Origin: Bacillota bacterium
GTDB taxonomy: Bacteria > Bacillota > Clostridia > TANB77 > CAG-465
Length of the DNA stretch: 64,000 bases
Assembly (NCBI GenBank): GCA_023460235.1
Contig: JAEWRE010000067.1
Coordinates: forward strand, 1 to 64,000
Reading direction: 5' to 3'
Notes under the pieces: generated by a model
What the model was told of the DNA's origin: nothing
The model's input: the letters and a program-made list of their open reading frames with translations, nothing else
The model's database searches: none
Translations under genes and position numbers: made by a program
Shown here: in pieces, positions 24,269-33,528 of the stretch
How the letters are laid out: every line of letters begins with the position of its first letter
How positions within the stretch are numbered: the first letter of the stretch is position 1

Positions 24269-25810
24269 TTGTTAAAGTACAGTATAAAAGATTATATTAA
24301 TGTTTTAGAAAAAGAAAATCAAATAATTGATATAATTGATTGTGAAAAAATATATAAAGAAAAAATTGAACTATTATCATATAATTCAACTGAAGTTGAA
24401 GAAAATACATTATTTGTATGTAAAGGTTTTGGTAATAATTTTAAAGAAGAGTATTTAAGAGATGCTAAAAAATATGGAGCTATAGCTTATGTAAGTGAAA
24501 AAAAATATGATATTGATTTACCATGTATAATTGTTAAAGATGCATTTGCGTCACTTAGCATTCTGGGTAATTTATATTATAATGAGCCTGCAGAAGATAT
24601 GAATGTTATAGGTATTACAGGAACAAAGGGAAAATCTACAACAGCTTACTATATAAAATACATATTAGATGAATATTCAAGAGCAACTCTAAAAAATGAT
24701 ATTGCAATAATTTCTTCTATTGATACATATGATGGTGTAGAAAAGTTTGAATCACATATTACAACACCAGAATCTCTTGATATATACAAACATTTACACA
24801 ATGCTAAAGAAAGTAATATAGATAGTCTTGTAATGGAAGTTTCCTCACAATCGTTAAAAATTGGAAGAGTACATTCATTAAAATTTGATATAGGATTGTT
24901 TTTAAATATTTCAGAAGATCATATAAGTCAAATTGAACATAGTGATTTTGAAGATTATTTTTCTTCTAAATTAAAAATATTTGCTAATACTGATGTTGCA
25001 TGTATAAATATGGATTCAGATATGTTTGATAGAATTAGAGATACTGCAAATAATGACTCTAAGAAAGTAATAACTTTTTCTTGTAAAAACATTGAAGCTG
25101 ATATTTTCGCATATAACATAAGAAAAGATGGATTTAATACAGTATTTAATGTTAGAACACCATCTTATGATAGAGAGTTTGTTCTTACTATGCCTGGATT
25201 GTTTAATGTTGAAAATGCTTTAGCTGCAATATCTGTTGCATATGTGATGGAAATACCAGATAAATATATATATGTTGGTCTTGAAAAAGCAAGATCAAGT
25301 GGAAGAATGGAAGTATATCATTCAAAAGACGAAAAGATAATAACTCTAGTTGACTATGCACATAATAAGTTATCTTTTGAAAAACTTTATGAGTCTACAA
25401 AAAGTGAATATCCAGATAGAAAAATAGTTACTGTATTTGGATGTCCAGGTAAAAAATCATATTTAAGAAGAAGATATCTGGGGTTACTTGCTGGTGAAAA
25501 TTCTGATATGATATATTTAACCGCAGAAGATCCAGGATATGAGCCTGTTGAAGATATAAGCAAAGAAATTGCTAAGTATGTTGAAGAATATACTAAAAAT
25601 TATGAAATGATAGAAGATAGAGGCGAAGCAATAAAAGCTGCCGTTGAATATGCAAAAAAACAAGAAGGAAAAACGATAATACTAATTACAGGCAAAGGAA
25701 ATGAAACAAGACAAAAAATCGGTTCAGAGTATGTACCTTGTAAAACAGATGTTGAGTACTCGTTAGAATACTTAAGAGAATATGATAAAATGATGGAGGA
25801 AAGTAAATAA
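24269..25810 (+). CDS. MurE-like Mur ligase (ATP-dependent amide ligase), divergent
   Basis: A 513-residue protein with the three-domain Mur ligase plan: an N-terminal substrate domain, P-loop GITGTKGKST (about 113-122), MEVSSQSL, NISEDHISQIEH, the carbamylated-Lys region FSSKLKIF, SSGRMEVY, LVDYAHNKLSFEKLYES and VFGCPGKKSYLRRR. In place of the DNPR or DDP amino-acid selector of MurE there is AEDPGYEPVEDI, so the added amino acid is probably neither meso-DAP nor lysine by the usual code. TTG start after AGAGGGGG. It is directly joined to a ureohydrolase gene. Either an altered MurE or a paralogue with another substrate. Confidence 0.85.
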   Translation: MLKYSIKDYINVLEKENQIIDIIDCEKIYKEKIELLSYNSTEVEENTLFVCKGFGNNFKEEYLRDAKKYGAIAYVSEKKYDIDLPCIIVKDAFASLSILGNLYYNEPAEDMNVIGITGTKGKSTTAYYIKYILDEYSRATLKNDIAIISSIDTYDGVEKFESHITTPESLDIYKHLHNAKESNIDSLVMEVSSQSLKIGRVHSLKFDIGLFLNISEDHISQIEHSDFEDYFSSKLKIFANTDVACINMDSDMFDRIRDTANNDSKKVITFSCKNIEADIFAYNIRKDGFNTVFNVRTPSYDREFVLTMPGLFNVENALAAISVAYVMEIPDKYIYVGLEKARSSGRMEVYHSKDEKIITLVDYAHNKLSFEKLYESTKSEYPDRKIVTVFGCPGKKSYLRRRYLGLLAGENSDMIYLTAEDPGYEPVEDISKEIAKYVEEYTKNYEMIEDRGEAIKAAVEYAKKQEGKTIILITGKGNETRQKIGSEYVPCKTDVEYSLEYLREYDKMMEESK

Positions 25811-25811
25811 A

Positions 25812-26765
25812 ATGAAATACGAAGAGGATATGATACATTCAGGAATTGCAACATTTCTTGCAAGTGAATATGTAACACTTGATGAAGCATCAAAGTATGA
25901 TGTATCAGTAATAGGTTTACCAGTTGACATGGGACTTACATATAGAGGAGGTGCTGCAGAAGCACCAAGAAAAATAAGAGAATGCTCAATGTGGAAAAAA
26001 ATAGACGGAATGGAATGCTATGATTATGATAATAGAAAATACGTAAAAACAAATGATCTAACAGTTTGTGATCTTGGTGATATGAATATATGGCATGGAG
26101 ATATGGAAAAAACACAAACATTAATAAAAGAAACTATCTCAAAAGTAAGAGAGGGATCATTCCCAGTTATTCTTGGAGGAGACCACTCAATAACTTATGG
26201 TTCATTTATTGGGGTTAAAGAAGGTGGAAAATATAACAAAGTTGGTTTAATACAATTCGACGCTCATAATGATACAGAACCAGATACACCATTTTTCTCA
26301 AGAATAAATCATAGTAATCAATTTACTAATTTAATAAAAGAAGGTCATCTTGATGGTAAGGATATGCTTACCATTGGACTTAGAGGTCTATGCAATAGAG
26401 TATGGAATGATTTTGCAGAAGAAAAAGGTATAACAATTTATACTGCTAACGAGTTTAATAGAATGACTTCTGATGAAATGGTAAAAATTATAAAAGATAA
26501 GTTTGAAGGATATGACGCTGTATATGTAACATTTGATATGGATTCATTAGAAGCTGCATATAGTGAGGGAACTGGAACACCAAAATATAATGGTATAAAT
26601 GGACTTAAGGCTCTTGAAGTTTTAAGAGGTCTTAACAATATTAACGTTGTAGCATTTGATTTAGTTGAACTTAGTCCAGCTCACGACACTACAGGAATCA
26701 CCGCATTTATGGCTTGGGAAGTTTTATATAATTTCTTAGCGGTAGGTTATAAAAAAGGTAACTAA
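25812..26765 (+). CDS. Arginase/agmatinase family ureohydrolase
   Basis: A 317-residue protein with the binuclear Mn motifs VILGGDHSITYG, LIQFDAHND and VTFDMDSLEAAYSEGTGTP; the His and Asp metal ligands are all present. The usual DP after the third motif is changed to LEAA, and the substrate loop reads RINHSNQF. The reaction would be hydrolysis of a guanidino group (arginine, agmatine or another compound). The ribosome site ATGGAGGAAAG lies within the end of the MurE-like gene and the ATG is 1 bp after its stop, indicating tight coupling. Confidence 0.88.
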   Translation: MKYEEDMIHSGIATFLASEYVTLDEASKYDVSVIGLPVDMGLTYRGGAAEAPRKIRECSMWKKIDGMECYDYDNRKYVKTNDLTVCDLGDMNIWHGDMEKTQTLIKETISKVREGSFPVILGGDHSITYGSFIGVKEGGKYNKVGLIQFDAHNDTEPDTPFFSRINHSNQFTNLIKEGHLDGKDMLTIGLRGLCNRVWNDFAEEKGITIYTANEFNRMTSDEMVKIIKDKFEGYDAVYVTFDMDSLEAAYSEGTGTPKYNGINGLKALEVLRGLNNINVVAFDLVELSPAHDTTGITAFMAWEVLYNFLAVGYKKGN

Positions 26766-26815
26766 TCTATAAAATATATAGAGAGATTTAAAACTCTTAA
26801 AAGGGGAGATGGAAA

Positions 26816-27358
26816 ATGAATAAATTAAATATTGTAGGAATAAGTGGAAGCTTAAGAATGGGCTCATATAACACTAGAGTTTTACAAAATATTAAAGAAC
26901 TTTTTTCAAATGAAATTAATCTTGAAATTGTTGATATATCTGGATTACCTTTATATAATGAAGATATTGATGAAAAAAATGTAGAAAGTGTTATGATATT
27001 AAAAGAAAAGATAGCAAATTCTGATGGTGTAATTATTGCTACACCAGAATACAACTTTTCAATACCAGGTGTACTAAAAAATGCACTAGATTGGGTTTCA
27101 AAGGGAGATGTAAAACCTCTTAATGATAAAAAGGTTGCTATATTAAGTGCATCTTTAGGTTTCTTAGGTGGTTCTAGAGTGCAATATCATTTAAGACAGG
27201 TTTTACTTTGCTTAAATTCTGATGTTATTAGGGGACCTGAAGTATTTATTGGCAGTGTTTATAATAAAATAGATGAAAATGGAAAACTAATCGATGAAGG
27301 AACAATAAACATAACAAAAGAGTTAATTGCAAATCTAATATCAAAAATTAAATCTTAA
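26816..27358 (+). CDS. NADPH-dependent FMN reductase family protein
   Basis: A 180-residue flavodoxin-fold protein: NIVGISGSLRMGSYNTRVLQ binds the FMN phosphate, and TPEYNFSIPGVLKNALDWVS is the family signature. Likely an NAD(P)H:FMN or quinone/azo reductase; the physiological substrate is unknown. The start follows AAAGGGGAGATGGAAA. It is 50 bp downstream of the ureohydrolase gene, possibly the same transcript. Confidence 0.88.
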   Translation: MNKLNIVGISGSLRMGSYNTRVLQNIKELFSNEINLEIVDISGLPLYNEDIDEKNVESVMILKEKIANSDGVIIATPEYNFSIPGVLKNALDWVSKGDVKPLNDKKVAILSASLGFLGGSRVQYHLRQVLLCLNSDVIRGPEVFIGSVYNKIDENGKLIDEGTINITKELIANLISKIKS

Positions 27359-27429
27359 ATCTTAAATCTTAAATACACATATTATAAAGTGATGTAAAGT
27401 AAATTTGCACAAATTCAAAAGCATTTTTA

Positions 27430-27458
27430 TTTACTAATTTTATTAAAAATTATATAAT
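27430..27458 (+). promoter_or_regulatory. Promoter of the XRE/TM regulator
   Basis: TTTACT (27430-27435), a 17-bp spacer and TATAAT (27453-27458), followed by AAAGGAGGT. Confidence 0.7.
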
Positions 27459-27477
27459 TACCAAAGGAGGTAATTAT

Positions 27478-27891
27478 ATGTTACTTGGAGATAAATTATT
27501 AAGGTTAAGAAAAGAAAAAAATATAACTCAAGAAACTGTTGCTGAGGTAATAGGAGTAACGAGGCAAACAATATCCAATTGGGAGCTTAATCAAACAACA
27601 CCAGATTTAGATCAAGCAATGAAAATTTCAGGACTATACAATATTAGTTTAGATGAATTAATAGAAAATAATAATAAAAAAGAAGTTGAGTGTAATAATG
27701 AACCTGAGATAAGTAATACTGAAAAACTTGCTGGTTTTTTATTAAAGGTATTAAAAGTGTTTTTGATATTTTTAGTTGCATCAATAGTAATATTTGTAAT
27801 TATAGTTATGTTAGGCTTAATTAGTTATAAAAGTATTTCTGGAAGTGGAAATGTAAAGATTACTGAGTCTATTGAAAATATAAGTAATTAG
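27478..27891 (+). CDS. XRE-family regulator with C-terminal membrane segment
   Basis: A 137-residue protein. The HTH (residues 5-60) has LRLRKEKNITQETVAEVIGV and TRQTISNWELNQTTPDLDQA. A linker leads to a single hydrophobic helix (about 93-118) and a short tail. Membrane-tethered XRE proteins of this type are common in Clostridia; the DNA target and the signal are unknown. The gene has its own promoter and a terminator shared with the convergent protease gene. Confidence 0.85.
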   Translation: MLLGDKLLRLRKEKNITQETVAEVIGVTRQTISNWELNQTTPDLDQAMKISGLYNISLDELIENNNKKEVECNNEPEISNTEKLAGFLLKVLKVFLIFLVASIVIFVIIVMLGLISYKSISGSGNVKITESIENISN

Positions 27892-27919
27892 TTTTTACTA
27901 TAAATATTAAAAGATAAAA

Positions 27920-27957
27920 AAATAACCTCAGGTATTAATACCTTGAGGTTATTCTTT
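27920..27957. terminator. Bidirectional Rho-independent terminator
   Basis: AATAACCTCA and TGAGGTTATT with inner GGTATTAATACC form a long hairpin. The T tract is stronger on the minus strand. It separates the convergent XRE/TM gene and the Lon-family protease. Confidence 0.85.
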
Positions 27958-27967
27958 CTTAATTTAA

Positions 27968-30403
27968 TTAGTTTGTAAAGTTGTTATATTTTACACTTTT
28001 TTCAGCGTATTTTTTTAATTTTTCAGATACAAGATAGTTAATGCTATCTTTTTCATATTCGCCATTATCTTGAATAGTTCCAGCTTTTATATCTGTTAAT
28101 ATTTCAATACCTTCATCAATTGTTGCTACTGGATATATATGGAATAGTCCATTTTCTATTGCTTCAATAACTTCACTATTTAAAGTTAAATTTTTAATGT
28201 TTTGGTAAGGTATTAAAACACCATTTTCACCATTTAATCCTTTATCTTTGCAAACTTTAAAGAAACCTTCTATTTTATCTGTAACTCCGCCAATAGGTTG
28301 AATTTCACCTTTTTGATTTACAGATCCTGTAACAGCAAGGCTTTGTTTTATTGGTACTCCTGATAAACTTGAAAGTATTGCATAAAGTTCAGTAGAAGAT
28401 GCACTATCACCATCAACACCATTATATAATTGTTCGAAACAAATACTTGCAGTAAGAGATAGAGGCATGTCTTGTGCAAACTTTTCACCAATGTAAGCAG
28501 AAAGAATAAATACACCTTTTGAATGTGTTGTACCACTCATGGATACTTCACGTTCAATATTAATTACACCACTTTTGCCAATAAAGGTATTAGCCGTAAT
28601 TCTAACAGGTTTACCAAAACTGCAATCTCCATTCATCAAAATTGTAAGGCCGTTTATTTGACCTACTGTAGTACCTGAAGTAGATATCATTATATCACCT
28701 TCATTGATCATTGAATTCAAGTTATCACTAAATTTAGAAAATCTATCAAATTTTGTTGTCACTGCTTTTTTCACTTCAACAGAAGAGACAATTTTCTTCT
28801 TAGAATTTTTTGCAATTGAACTAGCTTCAATGCATAAATCTGCAATATCTTGCATTATAGCTGTTAATTTGTTTTTACTATTTGCTATTCTAGAACTAGA
28901 CTCAATTACTTCTGTTACACCATCTAAGTTAAAAGGTAGTAAACCATATTGCTTAGTACAATATGCAACAAATCTAGAAAGTTTATCGATATTTTCTTTA
29001 TTTCTATCATAATAATCATCAAAATCAGCTTTTACTTTAAATAACTTTTTAAAATCAGTATCAAGAGTACAAAGCTGTTGATAATTCATTTCAGAACCAA
29101 TTAAAACTACTTCTATTGATACTGGAATAGGTTCTGGTTTTAAAGTTACAACAGTAACAGGCTGAGATATATCTCTTGAACTATCTATTGATAATTCTTG
29201 ATTTCTAAGAACTCTTTTAAATGCTTCCCATGTTGGCATACTAGTAAGTAAATCTTTAATATTTACTATTAGGTAACCACCATTTGCTTTATGAATAAGG
29301 CCTGGTTTTAACATCTTGTAATCAGTTTTAATAGCTCCGCCAAGAGTTTCAAATTCAAGTTTTCCAAATAAGTCAAAGTAATTAGGATTTTTACAAAGTA
29401 CCACAGGAGCATGTGCTAATTTATCGTTATCAACGATAAGGTTTACTCTATAATTTTCCCAAGGCTTTGTGCTAATTTTTTGAAATTGAGGCGGCATCAT
29501 ATTAGAAGGATAAGGCTGATTTGGAATCTTACTATTTTTATTAGCTTCATCATAAATCTTAAATTGTTCAATATTATTTACAACATCACTTTGAATAGAA
29601 TATAAAAAATTTTGTATTTTTAAGTTCTTTTTATATTTTATTTTTAAGTCACTCATACATTGAGTAACTGCAAAAGTAGCAACATTTGATTGCCATTCTG
29701 CTATTACATTTTCACATTTTTTATCAAGTAAGTCTAAATCTTTTAAAACCTTTAAAGTTTGTTCTTGTATTTTAGGACTCTTTTCTTCAAAAGCTTTTTT
29801 TGTATTTTCATCAAGTAAATTAAAATCAGTTTCATTTAAAATTACTCCGTTATGAACGGGAGAGAAGTATATACCATTTTCAGTGTTTCTTACTTTAAAT
29901 CCTTGCTCATATGCGCTTTTATCAAAATCTTTCATCATAGTTTCTTTAAGTTTAGCATATCTATCTGTGATGTTTTTCTTTTCCTTTTCAAACATATCAC
30001 CAGATAAATCTTTAGATAATCTATCAAGAAGTTTTGATATAAATCTATTCATATCTTGTCTAAATTCAGTACCCATTCCAGGTTCTAATCCAATACTTAT
30101 AGGTTCGTTAGGATTTTCAAAATTATATATATAACAATAGTCCTTTGGGACTGGCTGTTTTTGGCTCAATTTATTTACAATTGATAAAACAAAATTTGTT
30201 TTTCCTATACCTGGATTTCCACTTACAAATAGATTAAAACCTTTTTGTTCAATTTGTATAGCAGAATATATAGCATTTAAAGCTCTTTCTTGACCTATAA
30301 TTCCATTGAAAGGTTCTAATTCATTGGTACTAGAAAAATTTAACTTTCCTAAATCACTTGTATTTTTTAATTCATTTATATTTAATTCTTTTATTTTTTC
30401 CAT
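27968..30403 (-). CDS. Lon-family ATP-dependent protease (LonB/LonC-like)
   Basis: An 811-residue protein without the N-terminal LAN domain of classical Lon. P-loop SGNPGIGKTNF lies near residue 60, then a long helical insertion (about 120-320) and the AAA+ remainder. The C-terminal Lon protease domain contains GVDGDSASSTELYAILSSLS with the nucleophilic Ser, and GEIQPIGGVTDKIEGFF with the catalytic Lys. This matches the AAA_32 plus Lon_C family found in many Firmicutes. It degrades unfolded or specific substrates in the cytosol. The start at 30403 follows TTGGAGGAACC; monocistronic. Confidence 0.88.
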   Translation of the reverse strand: MEKIKELNINELKNTSDLGKLNFSSTNELEPFNGIIGQERALNAIYSAIQIEQKGFNLFVSGNPGIGKTNFVLSIVNKLSQKQPVPKDYCYIYNFENPNEPISIGLEPGMGTEFRQDMNRFISKLLDRLSKDLSGDMFEKEKKNITDRYAKLKETMMKDFDKSAYEQGFKVRNTENGIYFSPVHNGVILNETDFNLLDENTKKAFEEKSPKIQEQTLKVLKDLDLLDKKCENVIAEWQSNVATFAVTQCMSDLKIKYKKNLKIQNFLYSIQSDVVNNIEQFKIYDEANKNSKIPNQPYPSNMMPPQFQKISTKPWENYRVNLIVDNDKLAHAPVVLCKNPNYFDLFGKLEFETLGGAIKTDYKMLKPGLIHKANGGYLIVNIKDLLTSMPTWEAFKRVLRNQELSIDSSRDISQPVTVVTLKPEPIPVSIEVVLIGSEMNYQQLCTLDTDFKKLFKVKADFDDYYDRNKENIDKLSRFVAYCTKQYGLLPFNLDGVTEVIESSSRIANSKNKLTAIMQDIADLCIEASSIAKNSKKKIVSSVEVKKAVTTKFDRFSKFSDNLNSMINEGDIMISTSGTTVGQINGLTILMNGDCSFGKPVRITANTFIGKSGVINIEREVSMSGTTHSKGVFILSAYIGEKFAQDMPLSLTASICFEQLYNGVDGDSASSTELYAILSSLSGVPIKQSLAVTGSVNQKGEIQPIGGVTDKIEGFFKVCKDKGLNGENGVLIPYQNIKNLTLNSEVIEAIENGLFHIYPVATIDEGIEILTDIKAGTIQDNGEYEKDSINYLVSEKLKKYAEKSVKYNNFTN

Positions 30404-30448
30404 GGTTCCTCCAATTTCTTTTGTACTATTATTTTGTATCTATATTGT

Positions 30449-30477
30449 ATTATATATAAAAAAATTATTCAAGTAAA
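30449..30477 (-). promoter_or_regulatory. Promoter of the Lon-family protease gene
   Basis: On the minus strand TTTACT (30477-30472), a 17-bp spacer and TATAAT (30454-30449). Confidence 0.65.
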
Positions 30478-30525
30478 TGAAGAAAAAAATCGAAAAATAA
30501 AAAATTATAAATTTAGATTATAATG

Positions 30526-30554
30526 TTGAAAAAAATAAAGTTATAATATAAAAT
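30526..30554 (+). promoter_or_regulatory. Promoter of the Gly-rich prepilin-like gene
   Basis: TTGAAA (30526-30531), a 17-bp spacer and TAAAAT (30549-30554). The same hexamers at the same spacing occur at 35306-35334 before the paralogous gene. Confidence 0.55.
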
Positions 30555-30579
30555 GTAATATTAAAGAGAGGTTTTACAT

Positions 30580-33477
30580 ATGAAAAAAGGAATTAGCTTA
30601 ATAGTTTTAATTATAACTATAATAGTAGTAATAATACTTGCTGGAGCAATTATTATTAGTATAAATAAAAATAATCCAATTAACTCGGCAAAATTAGCAA
30701 ATTTAATTCAAGAAAAGGAATCTCTTGATACAAGTCTAATGTTATATGTAACAAAGCATACTACAGAATCACTTGCTAACTATAATTCATTTGATGTGGT
30801 AAAAGGAAGTGTGCAGGGTACTGATTCTCTTATTGATTTAAATGATGAAGTAATAACTAATGGAAAAAATATATATATTGCAAAAATTGATAAAATAAAA
30901 TCTATTTTAGGAATTGATATTAAAGATAAATTAAATTCAAAATGGTATATTGATCCTATTACATGTGAGTTTTATCTTGTGTATAATAATGTATCTGATT
31001 ATGATAATTATTTAGGAGAATATGATGAAGATACAGGAATACTTCATAATATAAATATTTCAACATTTGTTATTGCAAAAAATATAATAGAGAATGAACC
31101 AAATAATATTTATTTTGGTACTGATTATACTGTAAATGAAAGCACAAATAATTCCACAACGTTTGCTAAGTTATCAAGTATTACTGGAAATAAGATAGTG
31201 ATAAATAATAAAATAATAGGTGATATTAGTGGTGAATTTAATGTAAATGATGAAATAGTATTATATTCATCAAATTCAAATATTTTAGATAATTTTGGTT
31301 TATTTGAAATATTTAAAATAACTAATATAAATGGTGATAATATTGTTTTAAATAAAAATGTTTCAAATAACTTTTATCCAGATGTAACACAAGTAATTAA
31401 AGTTATGAATTATAATGAATTAACAATTCCAGAAAATGTTGTTGTATCTCCAACTGAATACAATGGCAATATAGGTGGCATCATTATAGTTAAAGCAAAA
31501 AAAATTAACCTATATGGGAAAATAAATGTCTCTTTTTTAGGATATAAATCAGAATATAATTCAATATTAAATGGAAAAGGACAAGCATCCGGAAATCCTA
31601 GTATTCCTGGAGGCTCAAATAAATATAGAGGTGGTAATGGAGGTGTAAATTATCAAGGTTATCAAGGAATATCAGCATATAATATCGAACAATATGACTT
31701 ATTATCAAAAAACAGGATATATATGGGTGGAGGCTCTGTAAACACACGTGGCGGTGGAGCAATATATATAATATCTGATGAATTAAATATTGAATCACAA
31801 TATGCATTATCTGCTAATGGAAAAGGTGGAAGTGATATGAGTGGTGGTGGTGCTGGAGGTTCCATAATAATAAATTCTAAATTAATTAATTTTAACCAAC
31901 AATATAAAGATTATTTTGCAGGAGCAAACGGTGGTGGCGGAGCAGGAGAAATATTATCTGGAAGTACTTATCCTAAATATAATGGCTTAGATGGAACAAA
32001 TGTAAAAGGTGGAAACGGTGCCGGTGGAAATGGTGGTGCAGTTCCAGGAAATGGTATAGGTTCTAACGGCGGTGGCGGAGCAGTAAATAAAACATCAGGA
32101 TCAAACGCTACAACTACTTTAGCTGGAAATGGATCCAATAGTGGTTCTAGTACAGGCGGAAGTGGATATAATGCAGGAGGCGGCGGAGGAGCCGGAGGGT
32201 TTATTGAAATATATACTAATACAGATATTTCAAATATAGCTCTTACTGATTCTTACATATCAAGTTTTAAGAATGAAATATATAATGAAGTCGAAAATGA
32301 AAACAATAATTATTCAAATAAAGAAATTCAAATAAAACAAAGTACTACAAATGCTACTACATTTGCAAAAGCTTCAAATATTGAAAATAATAAAATTTCA
32401 TTGACTAATATAAATATTGGTGAAATTAGCAGTAATTTTGAAATTGGTGATGAAATCATGTTATATAATTCTAATAGCACTAATGAAAATAATATTGGAC
32501 AATATGAATTCTATAAAATAATAGAAATAGTAAATGATATAGTTACATTAGATAGAAATATAAGCTCAAAATTTGATACAACATTAACTCAAATAATTAA
32601 AGTTATGAATTACAATTATTTAAAAATAAATGATGGCGTAACCATTTCACCTATGCAATATGATGGAACTAAAGGTGGAATTGTAGTTATCAAATCTAAA
32701 AAAATAGATTTATATGGTAAAATAGATGTTTCATTCTTAGGATATAAATCTGGTCAAAATTCACCTAATAGTGGTGGCTCTCAAGCATCAGGTAATCCTA
32801 GTATGTCTGGTGGTTCTAATCAATATAGAGGCGGAAATGGAGGAAGAAATTATCAAGGTTACTATGGTATAGCAAAGAATGCAATTGGAAATCGTAACTT
32901 AAGAAGTTTAAATAGAATATATATGGGAGGTGGCTCTTTAAATAATACATGTGGTGGTGGAATAATATATTTAGTATCTGATGAATTAAATATATATTCT
33001 CAGTATGCTTTATCTGCTAATGGAAAAGGTGGAACTTCTATGAGCGGCGGTGGTGCCGGTGGAACTATACAGTTAATTTCAAACAATATAAATTTAACTG
33101 AACAATATAAAAACTATTTTGCGGGAGCAAACGGTGGTGGCGGAGCAGGAGAAATGTTATCTGGAAGTACTTATCCAAAATATAACGGTGTTGATGGAAC
33201 AAATGTAAAAGGTGGAAATGGTGCTGGTGGAAATGGCGGTGCAGTTCCAGGAAATGGTATAGGTTCTAACGGAGGTGGCGGAGCTGTAAATAAAACATCA
33301 GGCTCAAATGCCACAGTTACTTTAGCTGGTAATGGCTCAAATAGTGCTTCTAGCACAGGTGGAAGTGGATATAATGCAGGAGGTGGCGGAGGTGCAGGCG
33401 GATTCGTTGCCATTTATACTAATTCAGATCTAACAACTGTTACTTTAACCGATGCTTTTATATATAGCATAAATTAA
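30580..33477 (+). CDS. Prepilin-like anchored protein with duplicated Gly-rich module
   Basis: A 965-residue protein. MKKGISLIVLIITIIVVIIL is a short basic leader, Gly and a hydrophobic helix like a type IV (pseudo)pilin signal, but lacking Glu at +5; NNPINSAKLANL follows. After about 140 residues two copies of a roughly 380-residue module follow (about 180-555 and 580-960). Each ends in a Gly-rich stretch with YMGGGS, SGGGAGG, GANGGGGAGE, GGNGAGGNGGAVPGNGIGSN and GGGGGAGGF. The repeats are near-identical at DNA level in this part. Extracellular display is likely. The Gly-rich part may form an extended or beta-helical stalk; no enzyme motif is seen. Confidence 0.8.
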   Translation: MKKGISLIVLIITIIVVIILAGAIIISINKNNPINSAKLANLIQEKESLDTSLMLYVTKHTTESLANYNSFDVVKGSVQGTDSLIDLNDEVITNGKNIYIAKIDKIKSILGIDIKDKLNSKWYIDPITCEFYLVYNNVSDYDNYLGEYDEDTGILHNINISTFVIAKNIIENEPNNIYFGTDYTVNESTNNSTTFAKLSSITGNKIVINNKIIGDISGEFNVNDEIVLYSSNSNILDNFGLFEIFKITNINGDNIVLNKNVSNNFYPDVTQVIKVMNYNELTIPENVVVSPTEYNGNIGGIIIVKAKKINLYGKINVSFLGYKSEYNSILNGKGQASGNPSIPGGSNKYRGGNGGVNYQGYQGISAYNIEQYDLLSKNRIYMGGGSVNTRGGGAIYIISDELNIESQYALSANGKGGSDMSGGGAGGSIIINSKLINFNQQYKDYFAGANGGGGAGEILSGSTYPKYNGLDGTNVKGGNGAGGNGGAVPGNGIGSNGGGGAVNKTSGSNATTTLAGNGSNSGSSTGGSGYNAGGGGGAGGFIEIYTNTDISNIALTDSYISSFKNEIYNEVENENNNYSNKEIQIKQSTTNATTFAKASNIENNKISLTNINIGEISSNFEIGDEIMLYNSNSTNENNIGQYEFYKIIEIVNDIVTLDRNISSKFDTTLTQIIKVMNYNYLKINDGVTISPMQYDGTKGGIVVIKSKKIDLYGKIDVSFLGYKSGQNSPNSGGSQASGNPSMSGGSNQYRGGNGGRNYQGYYGIAKNAIGNRNLRSLNRIYMGGGSLNNTCGGGIIYLVSDELNIYSQYALSANGKGGTSMSGGGAGGTIQLISNNINLTEQYKNYFAGANGGGGAGEMLSGSTYPKYNGVDGTNVKGGNGAGGNGGAVPGNGIGSNGGGGAVNKTSGSNATVTLAGNGSNSASSTGGSGYNAGGGGGAGGFVAIYTNSDLTTVTLTDAFIYSIN
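31399..33418 (+). repeat. Internal tandem duplication of about 1.2 kb within the Gly-rich gene
   Basis: Bases about 31399-32215 recur about 1.2 kb downstream at 32599-33418. The 3' part (31918-32215 against 33121-33418, offset 1203 bp) is almost identical, including GCAAACGGTGGTGGCGGAGC in both copies. The 5' part has diverged more. The offset is a multiple of three, so the reading frame is kept. Confidence 0.85.
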
Positions 33478-33492
33478 TATAATATTTAACAC

Positions 33493-33528
33493 AAAATAGA
33501 CTAAGAAATTATTTCTTAGTCTATTTTT
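33493..33528. terminator. Bidirectional Rho-independent terminator
   Basis: AAAATAGACTAAGAAAT (33493-33509) pairs with ATTTCTTAGTCTATTTT (33511-33527). It includes the stop codon of rimI on the minus strand and ends the Gly-rich gene on the plus strand. Confidence 0.8.

Noticed and set aside
27351..27372. AAATCTT short tandem repeat after the FMN reductase gene
   Set aside because: Only two to three 7-bp units in AT-rich DNA spanning the stop codon; no structure or partner repeats.
31598..33413. Minus-strand Pro- or His-rich open frames opposite the Gly-rich gene
   Set aside because: They are antisense shadows of Gly codons (Pro in the opposite strand) with no ribosome sites.
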